The translations under genes were made by a program, and so were the position numbers. The notes under the pieces are model-generated. The model was given only the letters and a program-made list of their open reading frames with translations, ran no database searches and was not told the DNA's origin. From Paenibacillus pabuli (GTDB lineage Bacteria > Bacillota > Bacilli > Paenibacillales > Paenibacillaceae): DNA of 64,000 bases. The number at the start of each line of letters is the position of its first letter. The first letter of the stretch is position 1. The stretch is taken from the NCBI RefSeq assembly GCF_039831995.1, contig NZ_JBDOIO010000005.1, forward strand, positions 992,001 to 1,056,000, given 5' to 3'. Below are positions 11,056 to 20,571 of the stretch, piece after piece.

Positions 11056-13791
11056 ATGATAACAGAACAACAATTGCTCGACTTCATGCGGGAAACCGCT
11101 TATAAACCGATGACCTATCAGGAGCTGGAACAGCACTTCGAGATTGAAGATGCGGCTGATTTCAAAGCCTTTTTGATTATGCTGAATTCGCTGGAGGAAT
11201 CCGGCAAGATTCTGCTGACCCGTAACAACCGTTACGGCATGCCTGAACGTATGGACCTGGTTCGCGGACGGCTGCAGGCCCATGCGAAGGGATTTGCTTT
11301 TCTCATCCCTGAGGATAAAGAGCATCCGGATGTCTACATCCATGCGAATGATATGAAGAGTGCGATGAATGGGGACACAGTCCTTGTTAAAGTGACGTCT
11401 CAGGGCCCATCCAACGGCCGTTTGGAAGGCGAGATCGTGCGCATTGTTACACGTGCAGTTACCCAAGTGGTTGGTGTATTCCAGAGCCATGAGGTATATG
11501 GGTTCGTCATTCCGGACGACAAGCGGATTAACCGTGATATTTTCATTCCACGTACGAATTTTGCCGGGGCTGTGGATGGACAAAAAGTCGTTGCCAAAAT
11601 TGTGAGCTACCCGGAGGGCCGCGCTGCCGCGGAAGGCGAAGTTATTGAGATTCTTGGACACAAGGATGATCCGGGCATTGATATTTTGTCTGTCATTCGC
11701 AAACATCAGCTGCCTGAAGCATTCCCGGATGAAGTGGTGGAAGAAGCGGAACAAGCTCCGGAATCCATTACGGATGAAGAGATCGTACAACAGGGTCGCC
11801 GTGACTTGCGTGGGTTGAACATCGTAACCATCGATGGCGAAGACGCCAAAGATCTGGACGATGCAGTTAATGTGGAGAAGCTGCCGAACGGTAACTACCG
11901 TCTGGGTGTTCATATTGCGGATGTCGGATACTATGTACGTGAGAACTCCAAACTGGATCAGGAAGCATACAATCGCGGATGCAGTGTGTACTTGGTCGAC
12001 CGTGTTATTCCAATGCTGCCGCATCGTCTGTCGAACGGGATTTGCAGTTTGAATCCGCAGGTGGATCGCCTTACGCTGTCCTGTGAAATGGAGTTCAACG
12101 ACCAGATGAAGGTTGTAAACCACGACATTTTCACGAGTGTGATCAAAACCAAAGAGCGTATGACGTATTCCAACGTTCGTAAAATTCTTGAAGGCGAAGA
12201 GCCGGAGTTGCTGGAGCGTTACAAGGATTTGGTGGATGACTTTCATCTGATGAAAGAAATAGCCTTGAAGCTTCGCGCCATGCGTATGCGCAGGGGTGCG
12301 GTTGACTTTGATTTTGAAGAATCCAAAATCATCGTAGATGAAGAAGGCAAACCGGTCGATATCGTAAAACGTGAGCGTTCCATTGCGGAGCAAATTATCG
12401 AGGAATTCATGCTTGCGGCCAACGAAACGGTGGCAGAGCACTTCCACTGGCTGAAGGTTCCGTTTATCTATCGTGTGCATGAAGATCCTGATCAGGAGAA
12501 ATTGCAAAATTTCCTCGCCTTTGCGGCGAATTTTGGACACCATGTAAAAGGACGCGGTAACGCGATCCATCCACGTGCGCTTCAATCTCTGCTTGAGGAT
12601 ATTAATGGAACGAAGGAACAAACGGTCATCAGTACGATGATGCTGCGTTCCATGAAGCAGGCGAAGTATGATGCGGAGATGTCGGGTCACTTTGGCCTTG
12701 CGGCAGAGTTCTACAGTCACTTTACGTCACCGATTCGTCGTTATCCCGATCTTGTCATTCACCGTGTCATTCGGGAAGTGATTGAGAACAACGGTGCTTT
12801 GCCGGAGAATCGTCAGGAATACCTGGCAGCACGCATGTCTGACATTGCACAGCAATCGTCTGAGCGTGAACGTGTGGCGGTTGAAGCCGAGCGGGATACA
12901 GAGAAAATGAAGAAAGCCGAGTACATGCTCGAGAAGGTCGGGGAAGAATTTGAAGGCATGATCAGCAGTGTAACCAGCTTCGGCATGTTCATTGAACTCG
13001 AGAATACGGTAGAAGGCTTGATCCGACTGAGTGCCCTGACGGACGACTATTACCATTTTGACGATCAGCATATGGCCCTGATTGGTGAACGTACCTCGAA
13101 GGTGTTCCGTATCGGAGATGAAGTGAAGATCCGTGTTGCACGCGTAAGCATGGAAGAGTACACCATTGACTTTGAAATGGTCGATATGAAGCCACGCAGC
13201 GAACGGCCAGGCGGTTTTGGTGGCGGCAACCGAGGCGGCAGAGGCGGACGTCCTGCTGGCGGTGGTGGCCGGAGTGGCGCCAAAGGCGGTTCCGGTGGAT
13301 TCAGTAGCTCGCGCGGTGGTAAAGGCAGCGGTAGCGGCAGCCGTGGTGGAAGAGCGACGGAAGAGAGCAGCAAAGGTGGACGTGGCAGCTTCAGTGGAAA
13401 AGGTGGCGGTAAACCGAAAGGTGAACGTCGCACAGGAGATGCCAGTGCACCAGCTGCTGCTCGCGGCAAAGGCACTGGAGCGGTAAGCTTTGGTTTTGGA
13501 TCAGGTAAAGGTGGATACAGCTCTGCAACGTCCAGTCAGGACAATAGCACTGGCAGCCAAGGTACTGACCTGAACAGTGGTAAAGGCCGTGGAGAAGGCA
13601 GCTTCAAATCTGGCAAGGGTAATAAAGGTGGCGGTGAACGCAAGAAGACTTCACCTAGTGGGATCTTTATCGGCGAGGCAGCTACACCGGGAGGTACGCA
13701 AGAAGGCGGAGCTCCGCGCCGTAAACGGAAAAAGAATAAAGGCGCATCTGCTAATGGAACAGCAGCTTTTGTACGGAAGAAGAAAAAGTAA
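11056..13791 (+). CDS. rnr: Ribonuclease R with long glycine-rich C-terminal tail
   Basis: 911 aa. Order: N-terminal winged helix (1-60), cold-shock OB folds (about 65-230), RNB catalytic domain (about 250-580, with the catalytic aspartates in [11 protein letters not shown] and HIADVGYYV), and an S1 domain (about 630-710, [19 protein letters not shown]). From about residue 716 to the end runs an RGG/GGR-rich low-complexity tail finishing in KKNKGAS and FVRKKKK. Bacillus RNase R is about 780 aa, so the tail is roughly 130 or more residues longer. It degrades structured RNA 3' to 5' and acts with SmpB-tmRNA on non-stop mRNA, matching its neighbours smpB and ssrA. Confidence 0.95.
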   Translation: MITEQQLLDFMRETAYKPMTYQELEQHFEIEDAADFKAFLIMLNSLEESGKILLTRNNRYGMPERMDLVRGRLQAHAKGFAFLIPEDKEHPDVYIHANDMKSAMNGDTVLVKVTSQGPSNGRLEGEIVRIVTRAVTQVVGVFQSHEVYGFVIPDDKRINRDIFIPRTNFAGAVDGQKVVAKIVSYPEGRAAAEGEVIEILGHKDDPGIDILSVIRKHQLPEAFPDEVVEEAEQAPESITDEEIVQQGRRDLRGLNIVTIDGEDAKDLDDAVNVEKLPNGNYRLGVHIADVGYYVRENSKLDQEAYNRGCSVYLVDRVIPMLPHRLSNGICSLNPQVDRLTLSCEMEFNDQMKVVNHDIFTSVIKTKERMTYSNVRKILEGEEPELLERYKDLVDDFHLMKEIALKLRAMRMRRGAVDFDFEESKIIVDEEGKPVDIVKRERSIAEQIIEEFMLAANETVAEHFHWLKVPFIYRVHEDPDQEKLQNFLAFAANFGHHVKGRGNAIHPRALQSLLEDINGTKEQTVISTMMLRSMKQAKYDAEMSGHFGLAAEFYSHFTSPIRRYPDLVIHRVIREVIENNGALPENRQEYLAARMSDIAQQSSERERVAVEAERDTEKMKKAEYMLEKVGEEFEGMISSVTSFGMFIELENTVEGLIRLSALTDDYYHFDDQHMALIGERTSKVFRIGDEVKIRVARVSMEEYTIDFEMVDMKPRSERPGGFGGGNRGGRGGRPAGGGGRSGAKGGSGGFSSSRGGKGSGSGSRGGRATEESSKGGRGSFSGKGGGKPKGERRTGDASAPAAARGKGTGAVSFGFGSGKGGYSSATSSQDNSTGSQGTDLNSGKGRGEGSFKSGKGNKGGGERKKTSPSGIFIGEAATPGGTQEGGAPRRKRKKNKGASANGTAAFVRKKKK

Positions 13792-13828
13792 TATCGTTTC
13801 GCACAGCGTGAAATGTGTGTAATGAGAA

Positions 13829-13853
13829 GGGGCGGCATATGCTGCCTCTTTCT
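13829..13853 (+). terminator. Terminator after rnr
   Basis: The GGCGGCATATGCTGCC stem is followed by TCTTTCTT. The stem is compact and the T run interrupted. Confidence 0.5.
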
Positions 13854-13881
13854 TGATTTTAACAGCGGTCCTTGCTACAAT
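13853..13881 (+). promoter_or_regulatory. smpB promoter
   Basis: TTGATT (13853-13858), 17 bases, TACAAT (13876-13881), about 89 bases before the smpB start. Confidence 0.65.
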
Positions 13882-13969
13882 TAAGGTCTGGCATAGGGTA
13901 CCTGGGCATCATTGGGTGCGCGGCTATAGAGCATGGTACCGGCTTATTTTACGGAGAAGGAGTGAGGAC

Positions 13970-14452
13970 ATGGGCAAGAATGATGGACAGAGTAAAGTGC
14001 TCGCACAGAATAAAAAGGCTTCCCATGACTACTTCATTGAAGATACGTATGAAGCGGGCATGGTGCTTACCGGAACGGAGATCAAATCTCTTCGTAACGG
14101 CCGTGCGAATATTGGAGATGCATTTGCCACCATTCGCAACGGTGAAATTCACATTCATAATATGCATATTAGCCCTTTTGAACAAGGGAACCGACATAAT
14201 CCGCTTGATCCGACGCGTACGCGCAAGCTGCTGCTGCACAAGTCTCAGATTCACAAACTGCTTGGATTGTCGAAGCAGGAAGGGTACAGCATTGTGCCGC
14301 TGAAGATTTATGTGCGTAATGGATATGCGAAACTGTTGCTGGGTCTGGGTAAAGGTAAGAAACAGTATGATAAACGTGAGTCCGCAGCGAAGAAGGATGC
14401 ACAACGTGATATCCAACGGGCACTGCGTGAGAAGCAGAAGATCGCTCGCTGA
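13970..14452 (+). CDS. smpB: SsrA-binding protein SmpB
   Basis: 160 aa from ATG 13970 behind GAAGGAG; in-frame starts further upstream lie before the promoter. Motifs are the N-terminal [20 protein letters not shown] strand, [20 protein letters not shown], and the basic C-terminal tail [19 protein letters not shown] that enters the ribosomal mRNA channel. It binds tmRNA and delivers it to stalled ribosomes. The tmRNA gene lies 575 bases downstream. Confidence 0.97.
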   Translation: MGKNDGQSKVLAQNKKASHDYFIEDTYEAGMVLTGTEIKSLRNGRANIGDAFATIRNGEIHIHNMHISPFEQGNRHNPLDPTRTRKLLLHKSQIHKLLGLSKQEGYSIVPLKIYVRNGYAKLLLGLGKGKKQYDKRESAAKKDAQRDIQRALREKQKIAR

Positions 14453-14514
14453 TCGAATTGCTTCAGCTTCGCAGGATGCGGCTTAAGTTAATTTTAGATG
14501 CGAAGTAAATGAGG

Positions 14515-14560
14515 ATCTCAAGTTTGGCCCAAAACTGGGCGGAGCTTGGGATTTTTATTT
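14515..14560 (+). terminator. Terminator after smpB
   Basis: ATCTCAAG pairs with CTTGGGAT and an inner GCCCA pairs with TGGGC; TTTTTATTTT follows. Confidence 0.8.
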
Positions 14561-15027
14561 TACGTGGGTGCTGCTGTTAGAACGTTTGGGAGAGCATTAA
14601 GGATTTAAATCTGTAAGCCTAGGTAGCTAAGTTAAAGATCGATTGGTTTAGCTGGCTGCGATATGACGTAACTGGGGATCTAAAGTGCTGCTCTCTGCGT
14701 AGCCTGTACAAATTGTGGGTAAAATAAAGGAGGTACAGTTGTTCGCAATCTCATGCTGGTAAACTTTACTTCGTCCGAGGGACGCGGTATAATATGTAGA
14801 CGATTGAGCCTCAGATGGTACATTGGTTAATCTTGCACAGATGCTCAGCCTGCTGGTACGACTTCCAGTAATCTATACTATATCTGCATTCGGTCCTGTG
14901 ATATGATTATTCATGTAGCAGACAGGAATGCCGAGTTTGAAAGAGCATCTTTTTACCTTGGAGGAAAAAGATGTGCAGCACCTTTGCTCCGTATTCACGG
15001 ATTAATCCTGGAGCCCTTCTTATATGA
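14561..15027. other. Gene-free region upstream of ssrA
   Basis: It contains one strong promoter candidate (14765-14793) and a weak TATGAT at about 14899. No coding sequence is supported. Confidence 0.5.
14765..14793 (+). promoter_or_regulatory. Probable ssrA promoter
   Basis: TTTACT (14765-14770), 17 bases, perfect TATAAT (14788-14793). If used, the tmRNA precursor has a leader of about 230 bases that must be trimmed by RNase P. Confidence 0.5.
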
Positions 15028-15389
15028 GGGGGCGTTTATGGATTCGACGGGGATAGTTCGAGCATGGGTAGCGGGTAGTGGGGACGCGTCCGCTTCATCA
15101 ACGCTAAAGCCTATTAAACGGCAAACAACAAAACAACTACGCTTTCGCAGCCTAAGAAACTGTGTGCGTGCTTCTAACCTGCATCGCCCATGTGACAGGA
15201 TTAGGGGCTAACAAGTAGTGGGATACGCTGTCACATCTCCGCCTGGGGTGTGCTGAAGAAGACAATCAGGCTGACCCAACGTATAGCCGGTTACGGGGCG
15301 ATACTCGGGTGACATCAAAACTGTGACTACACCCGTAGAAGCTTATGTGTCGTTATCTTCGGACAGGGGTTCGACTCCCCTCGCCTCCA
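15028..15389 (+). ncRNA. ssrA: Transfer-messenger RNA (tmRNA)
   Basis: The tRNA-like ends pair: GGGGGCG (15028-15034) with CGCCTCC (15382-15388), discriminator A at 15389, and no encoded CCA. TTTATGGATTCGACGGGGAT follows the 5' acceptor strand and GGTTCGACTCC forms the T arm. The tag frame is 15120-15152, giving GKQQNNYAFAA and a TAA at 15153; resume codon GGC is inferred from family pattern. It rescues stalled ribosomes with SmpB and tags products for Clp proteases. Its last 80-odd bases are duplicated three more times downstream. Confidence 0.97.
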
Positions 15390-15393
15390 TTAG
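15307..15393 (+). repeat. ssrA 3'-end repeat, copy 1 (attL-like)
   Basis: These 87 bases (GGGTGACATC to CCATTAG) are the 3' end of functional ssrA. The copy at 27718-27804 is identical except for two C-to-T changes, so the pair is taken as the outer boundaries of the island. Confidence 0.9.
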
Positions 15394-15405
15394 TAGTATC
15401 AGTGA

Positions 15406-15430
15406 CGACCACCATTTGGTGGCCGTTTTT
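15406..15430 (+). terminator. Terminator directly after ssrA copy 1
   Basis: CGACCACC and GGTGGCCG pair with one mismatch around ATTT and are followed by TTTTT. It ends the ssrA transcript at its present position. Confidence 0.75.
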
Positions 15431-15600
15431 GCTTGTTTGGTTTTGAAGCAGTATGTTAAATTACCGGTAAAGGGAATTTTAAATCAAATACATAAGAATA
15501 GGCGGCTCAGAGCAATTCACTATCAAAAAAGAATTTGAAATTCGTAATCAGCGAATAAAGAAAAATAAAGGTCGGAAGACAAACAAGAGAGGCATTTGGT

Positions 15601-16153
15601 ATGGGAACCATGTCTGGAGAAGATACAAAAGATAAGGATAGTGGATCTGGAATATTTAGTATTGAGAGTGAGAGTTATTACGACGGAGTAGTCAGAGAAA
15701 TCCAATGTAGATTATAATTCTTATGATGGAATTGATCTTGTTACGGTAGATGAAGTTAAATGTAATTCGAACAGAGACAATAGACGTTAATAATCAAATT
15801 GAAATTAAATTTGAGAATAGTTTATTTCAAGAAATTACTTTAATATTAATATTAATTTTAATGGTTATTTCTTAGCTGGGATTTCAAGTAGAAAAATAGA
15901 TACGACATTTCCTTTTCTTAACTATAAAAATTTAAGAATGAGAATTTCTTTTACATGTATAAGCAGTGAGGGACACTCAAAAGTGTTCTCAATTGATAAT
16001 ATCGTTAAAAGAAATAATGAGAGTATGTATTCTCTCAATGTGAAACAAATAACATCAGAACTGTCACTACACCCTCCCACTCAATTTAAATTAAGGCTGC
16101 TGACTGAGATTAAATCAGTTCGGTGGCTTTATTTTGTGTTGATGAAAGATTGA
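15601..16153 (+). pseudogene. Decayed gene in the first island module
   Basis: Several overlapping coding-like stretches in different frames read on from each other: MGTMSGEDTKDKD... (15601 on), TETIDVNNQIEIKFENSLF (about 15769-15825), then a frame with GYFLAGISSRKIDTTFPFL leading into MRISFTCISSEGHSK (15938-16153). This looks like one gene broken by at least two frameshifts. No family is recognised. Alternatively the stretches are chance ORFs in AT-rich DNA. Confidence 0.35.
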
Positions 16154-16410
16154 GTAAAAAAAGTGACAGACGTTGTTAGATTAAAGTACAATGATTACTC
16201 TTTTTTCTAGAATAAAATTTGTAATACTTGTACCCTGTTCGTTGTTTAAGAAAGTGGTCATTATAATATTTATAGACATTAGCAAGTAGAGTTGTAAATT
16301 AAAAGCTATATGGATAAACGGCAACTAAATAAATCCAGCACAAAAATCTAATTCATTACACCGCACTTAATTAGTAAGAAGTTGAAATAATACCTTTCGG
16401 AGGAGAATAA
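16154..16410. other. AT-rich intergenic region before the HEPN-motif pair
   Basis: A TATAAT lies at about 16263 with only weak -35 candidates. The strong ribosome site CGGAGGAG (about 16399-16406) belongs to the next gene. Nothing else is seen. Confidence 0.35.
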
Positions 16411-16785
16411 TTGCTCACACACTACTATCAAATAAACCCTGAAATAACAAAAGAATATGATGCATTCTTATTAAAATATACTTTTAATGACGTTTCGTTT
16501 TCAGAAGGTGCTTTGAAATTTGATGATATCATACATGAAGTATTACTCAATCAACTGAAAGAGTATGTGCTCAGGGATATTACTGCTGCTACATGCTACT
16601 ACTTAGCTCTTGAAAAACAAAAGGTTGATTTTGATGTATTATGTTTCCACGCTGAAAATACTATTGTTAAGCAAAGTGCTTTTTGGGAACATTTATTTCA
16701 AATTCTTAATACCTATCTAGAACTTAAGATGATCCCAGCAAAAAGATTAGTTAGTCAGGAAAATGAAAAGTGGAAACAAAACTAA
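16411..16785 (+). CDS. Hypothetical protein, probable N-terminal part of a HEPN-type protein
   Basis: 124 aa from a TTG start placed well after GGAGGAG. The sequence is helical, with a segment SAFWEHLFQILNTYLEL near residue 90 that resembles the long first helices of HEPN domains. It overlaps the next frame by 23 bases. The next frame has a weak ribosome site and continues with the second HEPN-like helix pair, so the two may be one gene split by a +1 shift in an A-rich stretch (about 16757-16785). Otherwise they form a translationally coupled pair. No database family is assigned with certainty. Confidence 0.6.
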   Translation: MLTHYYQINPEITKEYDAFLLKYTFNDVSFSEGALKFDDIIHEVLLNQLKEYVLRDITAATCYYLALEKQKVDFDVLCFHAENTIVKQSAFWEHLFQILNTYLELKMIPAKRLVSQENEKWKQN

Positions 16786-17494
16786 CGTATTAAACATTAG
16801 AAAGTTAAGATGGAAGATGTACAGGATAAATTCTAAACTAGAACAACATATTAAGCCTAAACGTTCATTTCTAAGCCGGGCTAACATAATTAAAAAGACA
16901 AAGAAGGTATTTGTAACTGATAACTATTTGAGACCTCTTGTGAGCATTTCTAATCAACAGCACTGGGCTTATCTTCATGACATGAGAAATGATATTATTC
17001 ACTATAAATTTCTTAGTCAGAGAGGTGCTGTTAATCTCGTTACAGAAGATGCAACTGGGATTCTATTTACCCCAAAAGATCAAACTGTAGATCATGCAAA
17101 TTTGTCACTTTTGCTCGATAAGTGTCTCTTGGATATTTATAATGCTATTGAAATGTCTTATAAGATTATTAGACAAGATTTAGTGCCAAGGCATAAAGAT
17201 TCAGAACAAGATGATTTTATATTGATCAAGGTTCTGTGCAAGAATGAGGATAATAAGCCAAAACTAATTCCTAAGATGTTTATTGATATTGATAATGCTC
17301 TTGGCGATAATCCATTGAGAGCAGTTTTTTGCCCTGAATGTTTCTCAGATGACTTGATTATTACTAATGAAGAGCACCATGTAAGTGAAAAAACTTATAA
17401 ACAATTGGCAGAACACTACATCGGTACAAAAGTACAGATCTATTTTGAGAAGCGGATAAAGGAATTTGAAAATACCTCAGAATCTTTTGAATAG
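16763..17494 (+). CDS. HEPN-motif (R-x4-H) protein
   Basis: 243 aa. Residues 75-80 read RNDIIH, the R-x4-6-H catalytic signature of HEPN ribonucleases, inside a helical context (HWAYLHDMRNDIIHYKF). A CPEC knuckle follows near residue 192. HEPN domains with this motif act as RNases in toxin-antitoxin, abortive-infection and CRISPR systems. It overlaps the 16411 gene and ends 27 bases before the second ssrA repeat, so the pair is the only intact-looking cargo of the first module. A single frameshifted gene is a serious alternative. Confidence 0.6.
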   Translation: MKSGNKTNVLNIRKLRWKMYRINSKLEQHIKPKRSFLSRANIIKKTKKVFVTDNYLRPLVSISNQQHWAYLHDMRNDIIHYKFLSQRGAVNLVTEDATGILFTPKDQTVDHANLSLLLDKCLLDIYNAIEMSYKIIRQDLVPRHKDSEQDDFILIKVLCKNEDNKPKLIPKMFIDIDNALGDNPLRAVFCPECFSDDLIITNEEHHVSEKTYKQLAEHYIGTKVQIYFEKRIKEFENTSESFE

Positions 17495-17521
17495 TTTAGA
17501 AAGTTTAAACATTAATCTTAC

Positions 17522-17616
17522 GGCGATACTCAGGTGACATCAAAACTGTGACTAACAACTGTAGAAGCTTATGTTTAATTATCTTCGGACAGGGGTCGAC
17601 TCCTCTAGCCTCCATT
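17522..17616 (+). repeat. ssrA 3'-end repeat, copy 2
   Basis: GGCGATACTCAGGTGACATC... through CGACTCCTCTAGCCTCCATT aligns along its length with the ssrA 3' end, with an indel near 17556 and several substitutions in the T arm (GGGGTCGACTCCT). It separates the HEPN module from the hsd module. Confidence 0.9.
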
Positions 17617-17621
17617 CTGAA

Positions 17622-17650
17622 AACCCGCTCATTGAGCGGGTTATATATTA
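17622..17650 (+). terminator. Terminator directly after ssrA copy 2
   Basis: AACCCGCTC and GAGCGGGTT pair around ATT, followed by ATATATTATT. The T tail is weak. Confidence 0.65.
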
Positions 17651-17866
17651 TTATTGAATGATAAAATGCAGTTTGGATGTAGAAACAACAAGGAATTTTC
17701 AAAGAAAAATTAGAGCTGAAAATGAAATATAACAACTTTTTCTATAATATACTTATTATAAGATAAATGATAATAAACAAATGGGCAAAGGTCACACATT
17801 TAGTTTAAAATAGATCATAAGAGAAGGTGTCTGCAATAGGTAACTTAATATAATGGGGGTTACAAC
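17651..17866. other. Upstream region of hsdM
   Basis: A TATAAT at about 17752 could be a -10 but lacks a good -35. GGGGGTT (about 17855) is the likely ribosome site. No gene is seen. Confidence 0.35.
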
Positions 17867-19366
17867 ATGATTACAGGTGAGATCAAAAACAAGATCGATA
17901 CTATTTGGACAACATTATGGACAGAGGGGAATACAAACCCTTTAACAAATATCGAGCAATTAACATACTTACTCTTCATTAAAGGCCTAGATGAAGGCGA
18001 ACTTAAGAAAGAAAACGAAGCGGAATTTTTAGGGCTTGAATATAAAGGGATCTTCTCAGAAATGCCAGCAGACTTCAATGAAGTGCAAAAGAAACATTGG
18101 CCAATGATGCGTTGGACACAGTTTAAGAACTTACCAGCCCAAGAAATGTATGAAGTTATGGTGAGTACGATTTTCCCTTTCATCAAAACGTTAGGTGGTA
18201 AAGAAGAATCTGCATTCTCAAAATACATGAAAGATGCAATGTTCCAAATTAATAAGCCTGCTACATTACAAAAAGTAGTAACAGCACTTGATAGCATCCC
18301 AATGGAAGAGCGTGATACAAAAGGGGACATTTACGAGTACTTATTATCGAAGCTACAACAAGCGGGTACAAACGGTCAATTCCGTACACCACGCCATATT
18401 ATCAATATGATGGTAGAACTCATGAAACCGTCACCAGAAGATATCATTATCGATCCGGCAATGGGATCAGCGGGTTTCCTTGTTTCAGCAAGTGAATACT
18501 TACGAAAGAACCATCAAGATCTGTTTTTAATACAAGGGCTAAATGAGCATTTCCATAACCATATGTTCTATGGTAACGATATGGATACAACGATGCTACG
18601 TATTGGAGCTATGAATATGATGCTTCATGGGGTAGATGCCCCAAATATTGATTACCGTGATTCTGTTTCAGAAGATAATATTGATAAAGACAAATATTCA
18701 TTAGTTTTAGCAAATCCGCCATTTACAGGTTCTGTTGATAAAGACTCACTTGCGAACGATTTATCGTATGTTGTTACGAAATCTTCAAATACAGCAAAAA
18801 CTGAACTTCTATTTACTGCTTTAATTTTACGGATTTTAAAACCAGGTGGAAGAGCTTCAGTCATAATTCCTGATGGAGCATTATTTGGAACTACTATAGC
18901 ACATAAAGCGATAAGAAAAGAACTAATAGATAATAATAAATTAGAGGCTGTTATTTCGATGCCAAGTGGCGTATTTAAACCGTATGCAGGAGTTTCAACA
19001 GGTATTATGATCTTCACGAAAACAGGTACAGGTGGAACGGATAACGTATGGTTCTATGATATGAAAGCAGATGGTTATTCGTTAGACGATAAACGCATAC
19101 CAATTGAAGAAAATGATGTTGAAGATATTATTGCACGGTTTAGTAACTTAAAAGGTGAAGCAGAACGTAAACGTACAGAGCAATCATTCTTTGTGCCAGT
19201 GGATGAGATTCGTGAGCAAGGGTATGATTTGTCAATTAATAAATATAAAGAGATTGAGTATGAAGAAATACAATTACGATCACCTAGAGAGCTTATTAAA
19301 GATATTGAAGTACTTGAGGATGAGATTTTAGCAAATTTGAAATTGTTGAAAGAGTGTGTTAATTAA
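17867..19366 (+). CDS. hsdM: Type I restriction-modification system, methyltransferase subunit HsdM
   Basis: 499 aa. The N-terminal helical HsdM_N domain (1-140) is followed by an N6-adenine methyltransferase with the AdoMet-binding DPAMGSAGFL (about residue 195) and the catalytic NPPF (about 282). Family role: with HsdS it methylates adenine in a bipartite target to protect self DNA. Its stop overlaps the hsdS start by one base (TAATGG). The operon is AT-rich relative to the chromosome, consistent with acquisition in the ssrA island. Confidence 0.95.
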   Translation: MITGEIKNKIDTIWTTLWTEGNTNPLTNIEQLTYLLFIKGLDEGELKKENEAEFLGLEYKGIFSEMPADFNEVQKKHWPMMRWTQFKNLPAQEMYEVMVSTIFPFIKTLGGKEESAFSKYMKDAMFQINKPATLQKVVTALDSIPMEERDTKGDIYEYLLSKLQQAGTNGQFRTPRHIINMMVELMKPSPEDIIIDPAMGSAGFLVSASEYLRKNHQDLFLIQGLNEHFHNHMFYGNDMDTTMLRIGAMNMMLHGVDAPNIDYRDSVSEDNIDKDKYSLVLANPPFTGSVDKDSLANDLSYVVTKSSNTAKTELLFTALILRILKPGGRASVIIPDGALFGTTIAHKAIRKELIDNNKLEAVISMPSGVFKPYAGVSTGIMIFTKTGTGGTDNVWFYDMKADGYSLDDKRIPIEENDVEDIIARFSNLKGEAERKRTEQSFFVPVDEIREQGYDLSINKYKEIEYEEIQLRSPRELIKDIEVLEDEILANLKLLKECVN

Positions 19367-20544
19367 TGGCAAAGTTCGAAATGAAATTATTGAATGAATT
19401 ATGTGAAATTAATATTGGTAAAACACCAGCAAGAGCTGAACAAGTTTACTGGGGTTTTGGTAATTTTTGGCTATCTATTGCGGATATAAAGAGTAAATAT
19501 ATTGATACAACTAAAGAAACCATTACAGACATTGCAATTGAAAAGTGTAATATGAAAATAATTCCTAAAAATACTGTGGTGATGAGTTTTAAATTATCAC
19601 TAGGGAAACTGGCTATTTTGAAAGAGAATATGTATTCGAATGAAGCAATAGCGTCTTTCCCTATATTAAAATCAGGTACAGTACTCCCAGAGTATCTTTA
19701 CTATGCGTTAAAAACTGTTAGATTAGAGAGATATGCGGATAAAGCGGCAAAAGGCACTACATTGAATAAAAAGAAATTAAATCAAATTAAAATCCCATAT
19801 ACAGATATTGAAAATCAGAAGAAAATTGTGTTAATTATGAATGTGGCAGAGGATTTAGTATTGAAACGCCAATCTCAAATCACAGCATTAGATGAATTAA
19901 CACAAAGTTTGTTTTTAGAGATGTTTGGTTCAAAAAATCAATCGGAATTAACTGAAATAAGTGAAATAGCGGAAGTACTTGGTGGATTACAAGTGTCTGG
20001 TAAAAGGAAAGATAATCCCATTGAAGTTCCTTATTTAAGGGTGGGGAATGTCTATAGAAACGCATTAGTTTTAGATGAAATAAAATTTATTAGGGTTACT
20101 GAGAATGAACTGAAGCGAGCAATATTAAAGAAACATGATATCTTGGTTGTTGAAGGACATGGTAATAAAAAAGAAATTGGAAGAGCAAGTAGATGGAATG
20201 GAGAAATATCGAATTGTGTACATCAAAACCATCTAATTAAAGTTAGAGTTGTTAATGAACATGTGAGACCAGAATATTTATGCTCATTTATTAATTCTAT
20301 TGGTGGCAAAATTCATATGTATAAAAATAGTAATACAACTTCAGGCTTAAATACAATTAATACAAATGTGGTTAGGAAAATGAAAGTTTATATACCTCCA
20401 TTAACAGAACAAGATAAGTTTATTGCTTTAGAAGATGAAATTAATAAGAAGAGAAGAAAAATGTCAGAGTCTCTTGTACAAATTAAGTTTTTATACAATT
20501 CCCTACTCCAAAAAGCATTCAAAGGCGAACTCTTTCTAAAATAA
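19366..20544 (+). CDS. hsdS: Type I restriction-modification system, specificity subunit HsdS
   Basis: 392 aa with two target-recognition domains (about 1-150 and 195-350). Each is followed by a coiled-coil helix (QSQITALDELTQSLFLEMF near 180; EDEINKKRRKMSESLVQIK near 365). HsdS sets the DNA target and bridges HsdM and HsdR. It is coupled to hsdM by a one-base overlap, and hsdR starts 27 bases later. I saw no second hsdS or inverted repeats that would allow phase-variable shuffling. Confidence 0.93.
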   Translation: MAKFEMKLLNELCEINIGKTPARAEQVYWGFGNFWLSIADIKSKYIDTTKETITDIAIEKCNMKIIPKNTVVMSFKLSLGKLAILKENMYSNEAIASFPILKSGTVLPEYLYYALKTVRLERYADKAAKGTTLNKKKLNQIKIPYTDIENQKKIVLIMNVAEDLVLKRQSQITALDELTQSLFLEMFGSKNQSELTEISEIAEVLGGLQVSGKRKDNPIEVPYLRVGNVYRNALVLDEIKFIRVTENELKRAILKKHDILVVEGHGNKKEIGRASRWNGEISNCVHQNHLIKVRVVNEHVRPEYLCSFINSIGGKIHMYKNSNTTSGLNTINTNVVRKMKVYIPPLTEQDKFIALEDEINKKRRKMSESLVQIKFLYNSLLQKAFKGELFLK

Positions 20545-20571
20545 TAACGATCTCGCATAGGAGACAAGTAT

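Noticed and set aside
11053..12720. A 555-codon open frame on the minus strand
   Set aside because: Antisense to the RNase R catalytic region. The composition is that of a codon-biased shadow and no domain is seen.
14903..15211. A 102-codon frame covering the ssrA 5' half
   Set aside because: The region is tmRNA; the frame crosses the tag sequence in another register.
16763..16785. A programmed frameshift as the firm explanation of the HEPN pair
   Set aside because: No classical slippery site or stimulatory structure is evident. It is kept only as one alternative to mutation or gene coupling.
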